53,861 nucleotides of DNA from the NCBI GenBank assembly GCA_903961015.1, contig CAJCCX010000095.1:1-53861 (forward strand), written 5' to 3'. The notes beneath the pieces are model-generated. The model saw nothing but the letters and a program-made list of their open reading frames with translations. It did not search any database and was not told the DNA's origin. Shown in pieces: positions 1 through 7,608 of the stretch. Within the stretch, counting starts at the first letter, position 1. Every line of letters starts with the position of its first letter. The DNA is from an uncultured bacterium. Its GTDB lineage: Bacteria; Planctomycetota; Phycisphaerae; Phycisphaerales; SM1A02. A program made the translations under genes and the position numbers.

Positions 1-172
1 AGATCCGTCGCGCATCTGTTTGCGTGCCCAGCCGTTGGAAAGTTCTCTCGGGCGAGTTCCGCAGGCGGCCGACTGCGCTTGTAAGAAAATTTAGTAACTC
101 GGATCGTGTCGGTCGCCGAGGACTGTCTGAGCCCAGAGAGGACTTTTCACGGCTGAACACTTATGCATCTCA
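1..172. other. Window edge, no gene assigned
   Basis: All three plus-strand frames are open from the left edge for a short distance. The first stops at position 93 and could be the last 30 codons of an upstream gene, but nothing in it is recognisable. No RNA gene or convincing promoter was seen. Confidence 0.3.
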
Positions 173-232
173 GTGTCTGTATCCGTGTCTGTATCCGTGT
201 CTGTATCCGTGTCTGTATCCGTGGCTGTGTCC
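173..232. repeat. 12-bp tandem repeat
   Basis: Four perfect copies of gtgtctgtatcc (173-184, 185-196, 197-208, 209-220) are followed by a degenerate copy (221-232). The unit is a multiple of three, so it keeps reading frames open on both strands and creates spurious frames of Cys-Ile-Arg-Val or Thr-Asp repeats. It lies just upstream of the HutD-like gene, between it and its unknown promoter. Confidence 0.9.
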
Positions 233-291
233 GTGGCGCACACCACAAACCAATGCGAATTCACGAAACTCACCATAGGCTTTCTCAATTG

Positions 292-864
292 ATGCAGATT
301 CTCACTCCCGAATCTTCGCGCTCGATGCCGTGGGCGAACGGACTTGGCAGCACTCTGGAAATTGCAACGGACACACATTCGCATCACGACCGAAGTGATT
401 CATGGACGTGGCGACTTTCGGTCACTGATGTCCCGACTCGTGCTGACTTTTCCCAATTCCCAGGCGTTGATAGATGGATCGCATGTCTTCACGGCGATGG
501 GATGCGCATAAATCGCAGCAATGTTTGGACGACACTTCTAAATTCTGGCGACGCGCTTTCATTCGCTGGCGAAGAAATAGTGACAGGAGATCCCATCGGC
601 CCAAACGTGAAAGATGTGAATTGGTTTTTACGCCGCAACCGCTGGCAAGGCGGAATGCGAGTGCACAGAGAAACTGGATCCACGATTGCCGAAGGAGAAA
701 TCGTTGTCATTCATACTTTTTCCGCATCGGCGGGCCCGACGATTCGCTGTGAAGGTCAATCCGTCAAAATTGCCGCTGGCCACACATTGATCACAAGCGC
801 TCGAGTGATAATCGAATCCCATCCTGAAAGTGTGCTGGTTATTGCTTGGGCTTCTGCGCGTTGA
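292..864 (+). CDS. HutD family protein
   Basis: This 190-residue protein belongs to the HutD family, a bicupin-like beta-barrel often linked to histidine utilisation and of unclear biochemical role. The start at 292 gives MQILTPESSRSMPWANG, which matches the usual HutD opening in which a short strand is followed by MPWxNG and a T.EIA strand. Longer versions starting at 253 or inside the tandem repeat at 163 add residues with no family match. No other hut genes are nearby, so a role in histidine catabolism cannot be inferred here. Its last 26 bp overlap the 3' end of the opposite-strand deacetylase gene. Confidence 0.75.
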   Translation: MQILTPESSRSMPWANGLGSTLEIATDTHSHHDRSDSWTWRLSVTDVPTRADFSQFPGVDRWIACLHGDGMRINRSNVWTTLLNSGDALSFAGEEIVTGDPIGPNVKDVNWFLRRNRWQGGMRVHRETGSTIAEGEIVVIHTFSASAGPTIRCEGQSVKIAAGHTLITSARVIIESHPESVLVIAWASAR

Positions 865-1678
865 TTTGCGATTGCGAAAGCATCATCGCTTCTGCAAAGA
901 CTTCTATGCCATCGTCATATCCAACCCGAATGCGTGGCATCCGATATTGCAGTGGCTTGCCCACCACGAGATCTGCGTCCGCTCGCAAACCAATTAAATA
1001 GCCCGCAGCAGATGCAGCGCGCATCACTCGCTCGTCGTAGATTCCAAATGGATATGCGACTACTTCGACTGAATGATGCATTTCTCTTTCAATCGTCGCG
1101 CGACTCTCACGCATTTCGCGATCAAGTTGCGAAGGCGGCATATCCGTCAGTCTTCCATGAGAAACAGTGTGCGATTGAACTTCGTGTCCAGCAGATTCAA
1201 GAATTCGCAACTGTTGCCACGAGATGTAGCCAGAATTATTCGGCGTAGCGCCTACTGCAGCGGTATAGACGAAGAACACAGCATGCATCCCTCGTGGTTC
1301 CAGCTCGGCGCGCACCAACCCTTCTTGCGCCGACCATCCATCATCGAATGAAATGATGACCGACTTCGCTGGCACTGATTCTGCCGTTGCTTCTCCTTGC
1401 AGACATTCTCGAAAGGTGGTCGTGTGAAATCCGTTGGCGACCAGCCAATCCATCTGCGCACGAAACTCTTTCGACCGCACGACCCACTGCGCCCACTCCG
1501 CTCGCGATTCTCCCCAATCACCAACGTGGTGATACATCAAGATGGGGATCGAGAGAGAGAGCGCAGATGTGCAAGACGCTTGCTCTCGCAGCGACAAGAG
1601 CGACAGAATGGTCGAAGCGAACAGAGCAAACGCAAGAATCCTGTTGATCCGCTCGCTCATGCCAAACAACGTTTGCAT
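839..1678 (-). CDS. Secreted polysaccharide deacetylase (NodB domain)
   Basis: A 279-residue carbohydrate esterase family 4 type deacetylase, expected to remove N- or O-acetyl groups from an extracellular or cell-wall glycan. An N-terminal hydrophobic segment (about residues 13-30) is a signal peptide or anchor. The NodB motifs are visible: ILMYHHV at 46-52, the catalytic and metal Asp pair in SFDDGW (110-115), the metal-binding histidines in SHTVSH (169-174), and YPFG (209-212). The YHHV opening resembles PgaB-like deacetylases. A second Met at residue 7 would start the signal peptide more typically. The gene is divergent from the chagasin-like gene, with start codons 34 bp apart. Its substrate cannot be told. 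Confidence 0.85.
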   Translation of the reverse strand: MQTLFGMSERINRILAFALFASTILSLLSLREQASCTSALSLSIPILMYHHVGDWGESRAEWAQWVVRSKEFRAQMDWLVANGFHTTTFRECLQGEATAESVPAKSVIISFDDGWSAQEGLVRAELEPRGMHAVFFVYTAAVGATPNNSGYISWQQLRILESAGHEVQSHTVSHGRLTDMPPSQLDREMRESRATIEREMHHSVEVVAYPFGIYDERVMRAASAAGYLIGLRADADLVVGKPLQYRMPRIRVGYDDGIEVFAEAMMLSQSQINAQKPKQ

Positions 1679-1685
1679 CGGAACA

Positions 1686-1691
1686 ATGATA
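1686..1691 (-). promoter_or_regulatory. Putative -10 box of the deacetylase gene
   Basis: On the minus strand this reads TATCAT and ends 7 bp before the ATG at 1678. No Shine-Dalgarno sequence fits in between, so transcription would begin at or within a base of the start codon. Confidence 0.4.
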
Positions 1692-1697
1692 ATGCGA

Positions 1698-1706
1698 TGG
1701 TATTAT
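1698..1706 (+). promoter_or_regulatory. Putative extended -10 promoter, chagasin-like gene
   Basis: TGG-TATTAT is an extended -10 element whose hexamer (1701-1706) ends 6 bp before the ATG at 1713. No -35 box or ribosome-binding site is visible. The transcript would be leaderless. Confidence 0.5.
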
Positions 1707-1712
1707 TCATTG

Positions 1713-2267
1713 ATGCGAAATATTATTTTGTCAACGACTGCCCTCCTTCTCTTCGTTTCCGCAAGTTGCAACCGTGACAATGCCGCGAATCCGCCTGCCG
1801 AAACAATCACTGGAAGAAATCCAATCGGTCCGCAACGCAAAATCATCTGCCAACTGCGAGATACCGTCACCGGTGGCGAATCGAAAATCACATCTGTAAA
1901 TGGCCTTGATATTGTGCAACTTGGTTCGACGACGACAACGAATGTGAATGTGGGCGACCTCTTGCGTGTTGAACTTCAAATGAGTTCTGGCACTGGATTC
2001 GAGTGGAAAGTTGCAAGCGATGCTTCCAACGCAAGTCCTGCGCCGACCTTGTTGCCGCAATTCAATTGGTCAAATGGAACTGGAACAATTACTCCAGTGA
2101 ATGCGCAAAAACCTGGCGGATCAGTTCTTTGCATCTTCGAATTCGATGTGTCGCAAGCAGGAACCTCTGTCCTGACCTTCAATCTTGCAAGATCATGGGA
2201 AAAAGGCGTTCCGCCTGCAGACAAACGCGTTTTGACTGTACATGTCGCCAAGCCAAGCGGCTCCTGA
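1713..2267 (+). CDS. Chagasin-type (I42) protease-inhibitor lipoprotein
   Basis: A 184-residue lipoprotein with a signal peptide ending in the lipobox VSASC (Cys19). The rest fits the chagasin (MEROPS I42) fold, which inhibits papain-family cysteine proteases through three loops. All three loop motifs are recognisable: SSGTGFEW (91-98) for the NPTTG(F/Y)W loop, KPGGSV (133-138) for the GxGG loop, and ARSWE (159-163) for the RPW loop. The start at 1713 places the signal peptide at the N-terminus; frames opening at 1542 run through the opposite-strand deacetylase gene and are unlikely. It sits between that gene and tRNA-Arg. No cysteine protease target is visible in the window. Confidence 0.8.
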   Translation: MRNIILSTTALLLFVSASCNRDNAANPPAETITGRNPIGPQRKIICQLRDTVTGGESKITSVNGLDIVQLGSTTTTNVNVGDLLRVELQMSSGTGFEWKVASDASNASPAPTLLPQFNWSNGTGTITPVNAQKPGGSVLCIFEFDVSQAGTSVLTFNLARSWEKGVPPADKRVLTVHVAKPSGS

Positions 2268-2288
2268 CCACAACCGAAGAGTGAAAAA

Positions 2289-2362
2289 CGTCCCGGGGTG
2301 GGCTCGAACCACCGACCTGCAGATTAGAAATCTGCTGCTCTATCCAACTGAGCTACCGGGAC
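2289..2362 (-). tRNA. tRNA-Arg (anticodon UCU)
   Basis: A complete 74-nt cloverleaf folds on the minus strand: a 7-bp acceptor stem GTCCCGG/CCGGGAC, a D arm GCTC/GAGC, an anticodon stem GCAGA/TCTGC with loop TTTCTAA (anticodon TCT, reads AGA), a T arm GGTGG/CCACC with loop TTCGAGC, and discriminator G. The 3' CCA is not encoded. Five T residues (plus-strand A at 2284-2288) follow directly and may help termination. Confidence 0.97.
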
Positions 2363-2550
2363 ACATCGACATGCGCTCGAATGCATCGACATGGTCAACT
2401 GTAAATGAAATCATCCAAAATTTCCGCATCATACGAACCAATTTTTCTGCTTGGACTACTCATTTCGGCGATAAGATAATGCCAATGGGTAACGGCGGGT
2501 TGCCCTTGATCCGCGCTTCGCCATCGCGCTCAGCGCGGAAGGAGTTTCTC

Positions 2551-3129
2551 GTGGGTGTGAAATACAGATTCAAAAATGGAGATGAAGTATCCGATTGGCT
2601 ACTTGCTGATGGTCTCAGGGAAGCTGCACGATCGAAGATCGTCACCGCAGAAACTTATATTCAGCAAGCGGGTCGTGATGATTGGATTTCTGCGAGCAGT
2701 GTTCCTAAACTTTTGATTATTGCTCAAACTTCGATCGAGACCGAGACGAAGGAGACGCAGCGCGAATCACCTCGACACGAACATAAATTGCCGACACGAC
2801 CGCCCGAATCGATTCATCATCTCTTGCATCGCGCACTTCATACGACGATCCAAGTGAGCGCACACGGTGGCGAACATGAAAGTGATCAATTCGTTATCGG
2901 AGTCCTTGTGGGCTTGACCACCGACGGAATGATGATCGAGTTTTCGGATTTTTCTGCGATCGTTTATATCCCGACTGCACGAATTCGATCCGCTGCAATC
3001 TTGAAGAATTTCCCTGCACTCGGCCCTCCTCGCAACGGAGAAATCGTGCGAATCGACGTTGACTCTCTGCCTGATCTCCAGACGTTGATTCGCCCCACGT
3101 CAAAGGCTCCCGCGGCGACCTCGGTCTAG
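2551..3129 (+). CDS. GYF_2-like domain protein
   Basis: A 192-residue protein of unknown function. The first ~55 residues (VKYRFKNGDEVSDW, then LREAARSKIVTAETYI and GRDDWISASSVP) follow the GYF_2/DUF4339 pattern of an N-terminal strand, a helix, and a closing (G)xxxW.PAS motif, seen in many planctomycete proteins as a putative protein-interaction module. The middle is polar and charged, probably unstructured, and a second small beta-rich domain follows (about 95-180). GTG at 2551 is chosen because GGAAGGAG (2537-2544) lies 6 bp upstream. Longer in-frame versions would run through the tRNA. It is cytoplasmic as far as can be seen. Confidence 0.6.
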   Translation: MGVKYRFKNGDEVSDWLLADGLREAARSKIVTAETYIQQAGRDDWISASSVPKLLIIAQTSIETETKETQRESPRHEHKLPTRPPESIHHLLHRALHTTIQVSAHGGEHESDQFVIGVLVGLTTDGMMIEFSDFSAIVYIPTARIRSAAILKNFPALGPPRNGEIVRIDVDSLPDLQTLIRPTSKAPAATSV

Positions 3130-3152
3130 CACTGCACATTTCGCCGATTGGT

Positions 3153-3158
3153 TACATT
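3153..3158 (+). promoter_or_regulatory. Putative -10 box, lipoprotein gene
   Basis: TACATT ends 6 bp before the ATG at 3165, with no ribosome-binding site between. This is the same spacing as at 1713, 6896, 7142, 42719 and 42786. Confidence 0.4.
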
Positions 3159-3164
3159 AGACAT

Positions 3165-3935
3165 ATGCAGACCGCCAAATTTGTTGTTCCTTTAATGACG
3201 ACCGTTGGGAAAATCACGAGTGCATTCATCGTTCTGAGTCTCGCTGCGATGACTGGATGCTCGACTCCACCAGCAATCCCAGAGTCATACGACCTGCCCA
3301 CAATTCTTGACCTTCAGATTCCACTCGTGCAAAAAGCCATACTGGAATATGCCGAAGAACATGGCGATCGACTTCCAGAGACTTCATTAGGCGAACAGAT
3401 TGCCATACGCGCAGTCAAGCAGCGAATGCGAACGATTGACGAATTGGATGCGGCAGGTGGAAAAATTACTCTCAACGAGTTTATTGATGGAGGCGCATAT
3501 ATTTATCGCCCTGCAAAGGACACATTTATTCTTGCTGCTGCAGGGCGCGTTGTCCGTATTCAGGATGGAAATGTTCAATCGAACATATGGTTTATTTATC
3601 AGGGGAGATATAGCCGTCATGGCAATATCATCGATGAAAAAACTTCATATCTTGAAAACGCAGATCTCTTTGTTGATGCAATGAGATCGGCAGGCGGTCA
3701 GAGTCAGAACGATTGGAATTTTTCCGCGTGGGCAATTGGTCGAATTTATGTGGCGATTACCAATGCGGAAGGGAAAGCTGCCGCAGATAAAATGGTCGAT
3801 CAATTTGTGAAAGAAGCTATTGCGACTGGACTCGCTCGCGTGCCCAATGGCATGACGCCCAGACAAGCGGCCTTCGGTGGGGTGGAAGGGAATCCCAGTA
3901 CAAAATCTGCACTCTCGCCCCCTGCTTCAAAATGA
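3165..3935 (+). CDS. Lipoprotein of unknown function
   Basis: A 256-residue predicted lipoprotein. The signal peptide ends in LAAMTGC with the acylated Cys at residue 32 (Cys22 if the Met at residue 11 is the start). I do not recognise a domain. The mature part has a helical stretch with PLVQKAILEYAEEHGD, a central beta-rich stretch (GGAYIYRPAKDTFILAAAG, near residue 110), and a C-terminal helix with KAAADKMVDQFVKEAIATG. It ends about 40 bp before the adenine deaminase start, so the two could share a transcript, but no functional link is evident. Confidence 0.7.
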   Translation: MQTAKFVVPLMTTVGKITSAFIVLSLAAMTGCSTPPAIPESYDLPTILDLQIPLVQKAILEYAEEHGDRLPETSLGEQIAIRAVKQRMRTIDELDAAGGKITLNEFIDGGAYIYRPAKDTFILAAAGRVVRIQDGNVQSNIWFIYQGRYSRHGNIIDEKTSYLENADLFVDAMRSAGGQSQNDWNFSAWAIGRIYVAITNAEGKAAADKMVDQFVKEAIATGLARVPNGMTPRQAAFGGVEGNPSTKSALSPPASK

Positions 3936-3977
3936 TCACGATTGATTCAAGGACACTTGAGCCGCAAGGTTGATTTC

Positions 3978-5732
3978 ATGATCGCTCGAACAGACCCAGA
4001 ATTTCTGCGAGTTGCGCGAGGTGATTCTCCCGGAGATCTCCTCATCGTAAACGGAATGATTGTCGATGTCTTCACGCGACAAATCCGCCCCGCTTCTGTG
4101 TTGATCTTTGGTGGTCGAATTGCAGCGGTCCTTCCCGCAGGCATTGATGTCACCGCACGCGAACAAGTCGATGCTTCTGGAAAACTGATCCTGCCTGGTT
4201 TCATTGATGCGCATATTCATATTGAAAGCACAATGTTGCCGCCTTCGGCATGTGCCGAACTTGTCGTACCGCATGGAACGACAGGATTGGTTGCGGATCC
4301 CCACGAAATTGCCAATGTCTGCGGCATTCCTGGCATTCGCTGGATGATGGCCGACGCAGAGAATGCACCACTGCGAATTTGGTTTACAGCATCAAGTTGT
4401 GTCCCTGCAAGTTCGATGGAAACAGCCAACGCAATATTAGAGCGTGCAGACCTTGAGCCACTCTTTGATGATCCGCGCGTGATCGGCCTTGCTGAAATGA
4501 TGAACTTCCCAGGAACGATCGCTGGTGATACTGCGCTTCTTGCAAAGATTGGACTTGGTCTTGATCGACGCGGGCGTGTTGATGGCCATGCGCCAGGACT
4601 GCGCGGTCGATCGCTACAGGCATATGTTGCTGCTGGCCCTTCGAGCGATCACGAATGCTTTACCGCCGATGAGGCGATGGAAAAAATATCCGCTGGGCAG
4701 CGTGTCTTTATTCGCGAAGGAAGCGCGGCGCGAAATCTTGTGGCGTTGCTGCCAGCTGTCACGCAAGCAAATGCACATCGATTTTGCTTGTGCACTGATG
4801 ATGTGCATGCTTGCGAGGTTGCAGACGATGGACATCTCGATCGTGTCATTCGACGAGCAGCAGCAATGGGGTTCGATGGGCCAACAGCTGTGGCGATGGC
4901 GTCGCTGCATGTCGCGGAACATTTTGGATTGCATGATTATGGTGCGATTGCTCCTGGAATGGCGGCAGATTTGTCGATCGCTCAGACCAAGTCTGGAAAC
5001 TGGAGCGACTTGAAAATCGATGCGACTTTCGTGGGCGGTCGATTGATTGCCGAATCAGGGCGAAGCATTCAGCGTGTTCCAACAATTGGCATTCCTTCTT
5101 TTCTGCGAAAGACGGTTCATCTACCAAGTGGCTTCAGCGAAAAATCATTTGCGATTGCTGCGAAAGAAAATTTGCCAGCGCGAGTTGTTGGAATCATTCC
5201 AGGACAAATCGTGACCGCTTCCAAGCGTGAGATGCCACGCGTTATTGATGGCGTCTTGCATGCTGATGTGACTCAGGACCTGCTGATTCTTGCATCGATC
5301 GAAAGACATGGCCGCGCTGGAAAAGTCGGTGTTGGACTGGTCCAAGGATTTGGACTTCGCAGCGGTGCGATCGCAAGCACGGTTGGTCATGATGCGCACA
5401 ACTTGAGTGTTGCAGGTGTCGATCCACACGATATGTTTATTGCAGCGCAGAGACTTGCAGAAATCGGCGGCGGTCAATGTATTGCGCAAGGCGGAAAAAT
5501 TCTGGCGGAACTGCCGTTGGCAATTGCTGGATTGCTCTCTGATCAATCGCCAGAATCTGTGGCGCAAAGTCAGCATGCCATGCAGAAGGCGTATGAATCT
5601 CTTGGGGGATCACTCTCGGACCCATTCATGCAATTGGCATTCTTGCCACTCTCGGTTATCCCCCACTTGAAAGTCTCCGACTGCGGGATCATTGATGTCG
5701 ATGCATTTCGCATCGTTTCGCTGCAAGATTGA
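3978..5732 (+). CDS. ade: Adenine deaminase
   Basis: A 584-residue amidohydrolase-superfamily enzyme that deaminates adenine to hypoxanthine in purine salvage; E. coli Ade is similar in length. The N-terminal beta-sandwich runs into the metal-binding PGFIDAHIHIEST (from about 73), followed by PHGTTGLVADPHEIANV (98-114), the GHAPGL segment and CTDDVHA, all typical of AdeC-type deaminases, and then the long C-terminal domain with the DPHDMF and GGG segments. ATG at 3978 is preferred over TTG at 3942 because family similarity begins just after it. Its stop codon abuts the stop of the convergent antiporter gene with no bases between. Confidence 0.93.
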   Translation: MIARTDPEFLRVARGDSPGDLLIVNGMIVDVFTRQIRPASVLIFGGRIAAVLPAGIDVTAREQVDASGKLILPGFIDAHIHIESTMLPPSACAELVVPHGTTGLVADPHEIANVCGIPGIRWMMADAENAPLRIWFTASSCVPASSMETANAILERADLEPLFDDPRVIGLAEMMNFPGTIAGDTALLAKIGLGLDRRGRVDGHAPGLRGRSLQAYVAAGPSSDHECFTADEAMEKISAGQRVFIREGSAARNLVALLPAVTQANAHRFCLCTDDVHACEVADDGHLDRVIRRAAAMGFDGPTAVAMASLHVAEHFGLHDYGAIAPGMAADLSIAQTKSGNWSDLKIDATFVGGRLIAESGRSIQRVPTIGIPSFLRKTVHLPSGFSEKSFAIAAKENLPARVVGIIPGQIVTASKREMPRVIDGVLHADVTQDLLILASIERHGRAGKVGVGLVQGFGLRSGAIASTVGHDAHNLSVAGVDPHDMFIAAQRLAEIGGGQCIAQGGKILAELPLAIAGLLSDQSPESVAQSQHAMQKAYESLGGSLSDPFMQLAFLPLSVIPHLKVSDCGIIDVDAFRIVSLQD

Positions 5733-6896
5733 TTACGGAACTGCTGGCAAGAAACTTTGGGGATCGATCAAAAGAGCAATCCACATTACGAAGAGCATCG
5801 CATGAACGATTCCCTGCATCATGTTGGTCTTGCCTGCACCAAAGTGAAGCATTGAAAGAATCATTGTCGCCGCCAAGATGCAAATTTCGGGCGGTTCAAG
5901 TCCCAATTCGACTCGCTTGCCAAAGAGCATTGCCACAAAGAGCACTGCTGGAATTGTCAATCCAATCGTGCTGAGAGCAGAACCATGAAGAATATTTATG
6001 GATCGCTGAACATCGGAGCGTAGTGCTGATCGAACGGCAGCGATCCCTTCAGGCAGAAGTACGAGGAATGCAATCACAACTCCCTGAAGTGCTGGAGCCA
6101 GCTCGTTGCGATCTAAGAAGCCGACAAGTAAATCGCCCAATGATTCCGAAAGGAGCACGACTGAGAGCAATGAGACAAGCAAAAAGCAGATTGACTTCCA
6201 GAGAGGTTGGTTCTTCAAATCACTATGACTGACATGAGCCTGCGCATCTTGGCGAGCGACAACAAAGAAATCACGATGTGACGAACTTTGTAAAAAGATG
6301 AATGCTGAATAGACGATCAATGATCCTCCTGCAACGAAGAAGTTCATTCGAGCGGACATGTATCCGCCAGGCTCAGAGGTTGTGAAACGAGGGAGAACAA
6401 GCCCGATCGTGCACAGCGCTGCGGTCACGCCAAGGTATGACGAGCTGGACTGAGCATTGAATGGCTGCTCTCGTTTGCGTAATGCTCCTGCGATCAGTGA
6501 CAAACCAACCAATCCATTCATGATCAACATCAGTGTTGCAAACATCGTGTCGCGTGCAACAGTGTCCGCGGCAGATCCAGTCATCATCACACCAATGACA
6601 AGTGCGACTTCGATAAACACAGCAGAGAGCGTTAAGACCAAAGTTCCAAATGGATCTGGCAATTTGATTGCGACTGCTTCCGCATGCTCGGATGCTCGAA
6701 GCGCTGACCATAAAATCGCGATAAATACCAACGGGAAGATATAGAACGGTGGTTGAGTCGCGTGATCGGTTTTTCCAGCACCGTGAGGAGGAAGCCCAAA
6801 CCACTCGGGGTGAATCATTAAAAACAGACCGAAGGCAATACCTGCGAAAACAGGGATTTCTGGAAGTGATCTCATCCATATCGATCGTTTGCGCAT
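5733..6896 (-). CDS. chaA: ChaA-type calcium/proton (sodium/proton) antiporter
   Basis: A 387-residue polytopic protein of the Ca2+:cation antiporter superfamily. The diagnostic acidic motif of the first half is LSAVFIEVALVIGVMMTG (about 91-108). The second-half counterpart is VLLPEGIAAVRSALR (about 280-294). These conserved Glu residues form the ion site in this superfamily. About ten hydrophobic segments are visible. The likely role is export of calcium or sodium in exchange for protons at the inner membrane. An alternative start at the Met of residue 8 (MRSLPEI) exists; the longer start is kept because a -10-like box lies 6 bp before it. Confidence 0.85.
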   Translation of the reverse strand: MRKRSIWMRSLPEIPVFAGIAFGLFLMIHPEWFGLPPHGAGKTDHATQPPFYIFPLVFIAILWSALRASEHAEAVAIKLPDPFGTLVLTLSAVFIEVALVIGVMMTGSAADTVARDTMFATLMLIMNGLVGLSLIAGALRKREQPFNAQSSSSYLGVTAALCTIGLVLPRFTTSEPGGYMSARMNFFVAGGSLIVYSAFIFLQSSSHRDFFVVARQDAQAHVSHSDLKNQPLWKSICFLLVSLLSVVLLSESLGDLLVGFLDRNELAPALQGVVIAFLVLLPEGIAAVRSALRSDVQRSINILHGSALSTIGLTIPAVLFVAMLFGKRVELGLEPPEICILAATMILSMLHFGAGKTNMMQGIVHAMLFVMWIALLIDPQSFLPAVP

Positions 6897-6902
6897 CTCA
6901 AT

Positions 6903-6908
6903 AATTTA
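6903..6908 (-). promoter_or_regulatory. Putative -10 box, antiporter gene
   Basis: On the minus strand this reads TAAATT and ends 6 bp before the ATG at 6896. The 6 bp between (attgag) hold no ribosome-binding site. Confidence 0.4.
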
Positions 6909-7107
6909 GTAGATTTTCAGTTTCATCTGCTGTAAGCATTTGAGATGCTCAATCACTTGGTTTTCGTTCTTGCACTCGCTAATCCCATTGATCATCCACA
7001 CTCTCAAACGGGATAAGCGATCGGGTATGAGCACTCAGAGAAGTTCGCACCCCAACATCTGTCCAGCCTCCAACTTCCAACCCTGCGACTCCTTTGGTAC
7101 AAAATTC
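6909..7107. other. Intergenic region between divergent genes
   Basis: About 200 bp separate the antiporter promoter from that of the His-rich gene. There is a short inverted repeat, tgag-atg-ctca, in the left part. I looked for a Zur- or Fur-type AT-rich palindrome because of the metal-related cassette downstream and did not see one. Confidence 0.4.
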
Positions 7108-7135
7108 TTGACTTTTGCTTCGTACGGGCTATATT
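7108..7135 (+). promoter_or_regulatory. Sigma-70-type promoter of the His-rich gene
   Basis: A -35 box TTGACT (7108-7113), a 16-bp spacer and a -10 box TATATT (7130-7135) form the clearest promoter in the window. The -10 box ends 6 bp before the GTG start at 7142, so the transcript should begin at or next to the start codon. Confidence 0.65.
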
Positions 7136-7141
7136 TGATCT

Positions 7142-7543
7142 GTGCTTGAATCGATTCTCACCCGAATCGCTCTGATTCTGACCCTCGTGCTTGGCACCGC
7201 AGGGCTGCGATCTATTCATATTGCCAGTGCTCATTGCCACGAAAATCAATCGATTTATGAAGTGTGTGATCACCATCAAGGCCACGATCACGAATCTGGT
7301 GATAATCAAGAATCTTCCGACACAAGACATTCCCACACTGACACAGATGGACAAGACGAGCAAAATTGCGACACCTGTGCCACGATTCTTGCGCTTGCAT
7401 GTCAGACAACCGATGCTCCTGCTCTCGTTCTGAAAGAACGCATTTGCGACAGAGTGATCGCCACGACAATTGTGGCACCTGCTGATTGCGCGCTCAGCTC
7501 TAATCGGGCTCGTCCTCCACCGATCTCCTCGATCGGCGTCTGA
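7142..7543 (+). CDS. Exported His/Cys-rich putative metal-binding protein
   Basis: A 133-residue protein with an N-terminal hydrophobic segment (about 8-30), then a His/Asp/Glu-rich region (residues ~31-75) containing AHCHEN, CDHHQGHDH, RHSHTDTDG and the pair CDTCA. Such regions bind zinc or copper. The layout of export signal, His-rich stretch, Cys pair and a C-terminal Arg/Pro tail (RARPPP) resembles small DUF2946-like proteins near metal-homeostasis genes. No enzymatic domain is visible. GTG at 7142 is the chosen start: it has no Shine-Dalgarno but lies directly downstream of a good promoter. A hairpin terminator follows its stop codon. Confidence 0.6.
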   Translation: MLESILTRIALILTLVLGTAGLRSIHIASAHCHENQSIYEVCDHHQGHDHESGDNQESSDTRHSHTDTDGQDEQNCDTCATILALACQTTDAPALVLKERICDRVIATTIVAPADCALSSNRARPPPISSIGV

Positions 7544-7547
7544 GGTT

Positions 7548-7584
7548 CCCCAAGCAGATTTCGATCTGTTTCTTGGGGCTTTTC
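7548..7584 (+). terminator. Rho-independent terminator
   Basis: CCCCAAG pairs with CTTGGGG and CAGAT with ATCTG around a TTCG tetraloop, with a TTT bulge on the 3' side. The stem is followed by CTTTTC and a further T run. It sits 4 bp after the stop codon of the His-rich gene and should separate it from the prepilin gene. Confidence 0.75.
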
Positions 7585-7608
7585 ATCTTTTTAGGTTTTC
7601 TTGACTTC

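Noticed and set aside
24-387. Two overlapping frames through the 12-bp repeat, one per strand
   Set aside because: Their openness comes from the repeat and both overlap the HutD-like gene; no start signals or family resemblance.
2242-2550. Upstream extension of the GYF_2-like gene
   Set aside because: It would read through the tRNA-Arg gene; a strong Shine-Dalgarno fixes GTG at 2551.
4525-5013. 162-codon plus-strand frame inside the adenine deaminase gene
   Set aside because: Composition is of a shifted frame (runs of Arg, Met and Trp); the ade frame is clearly the real one.
6909-7141. Zur- or Fur-type operator before the His-rich gene
   Set aside because: Searched by eye; only a short tgag-atg-ctca inverted repeat was seen, which does not match known boxes.
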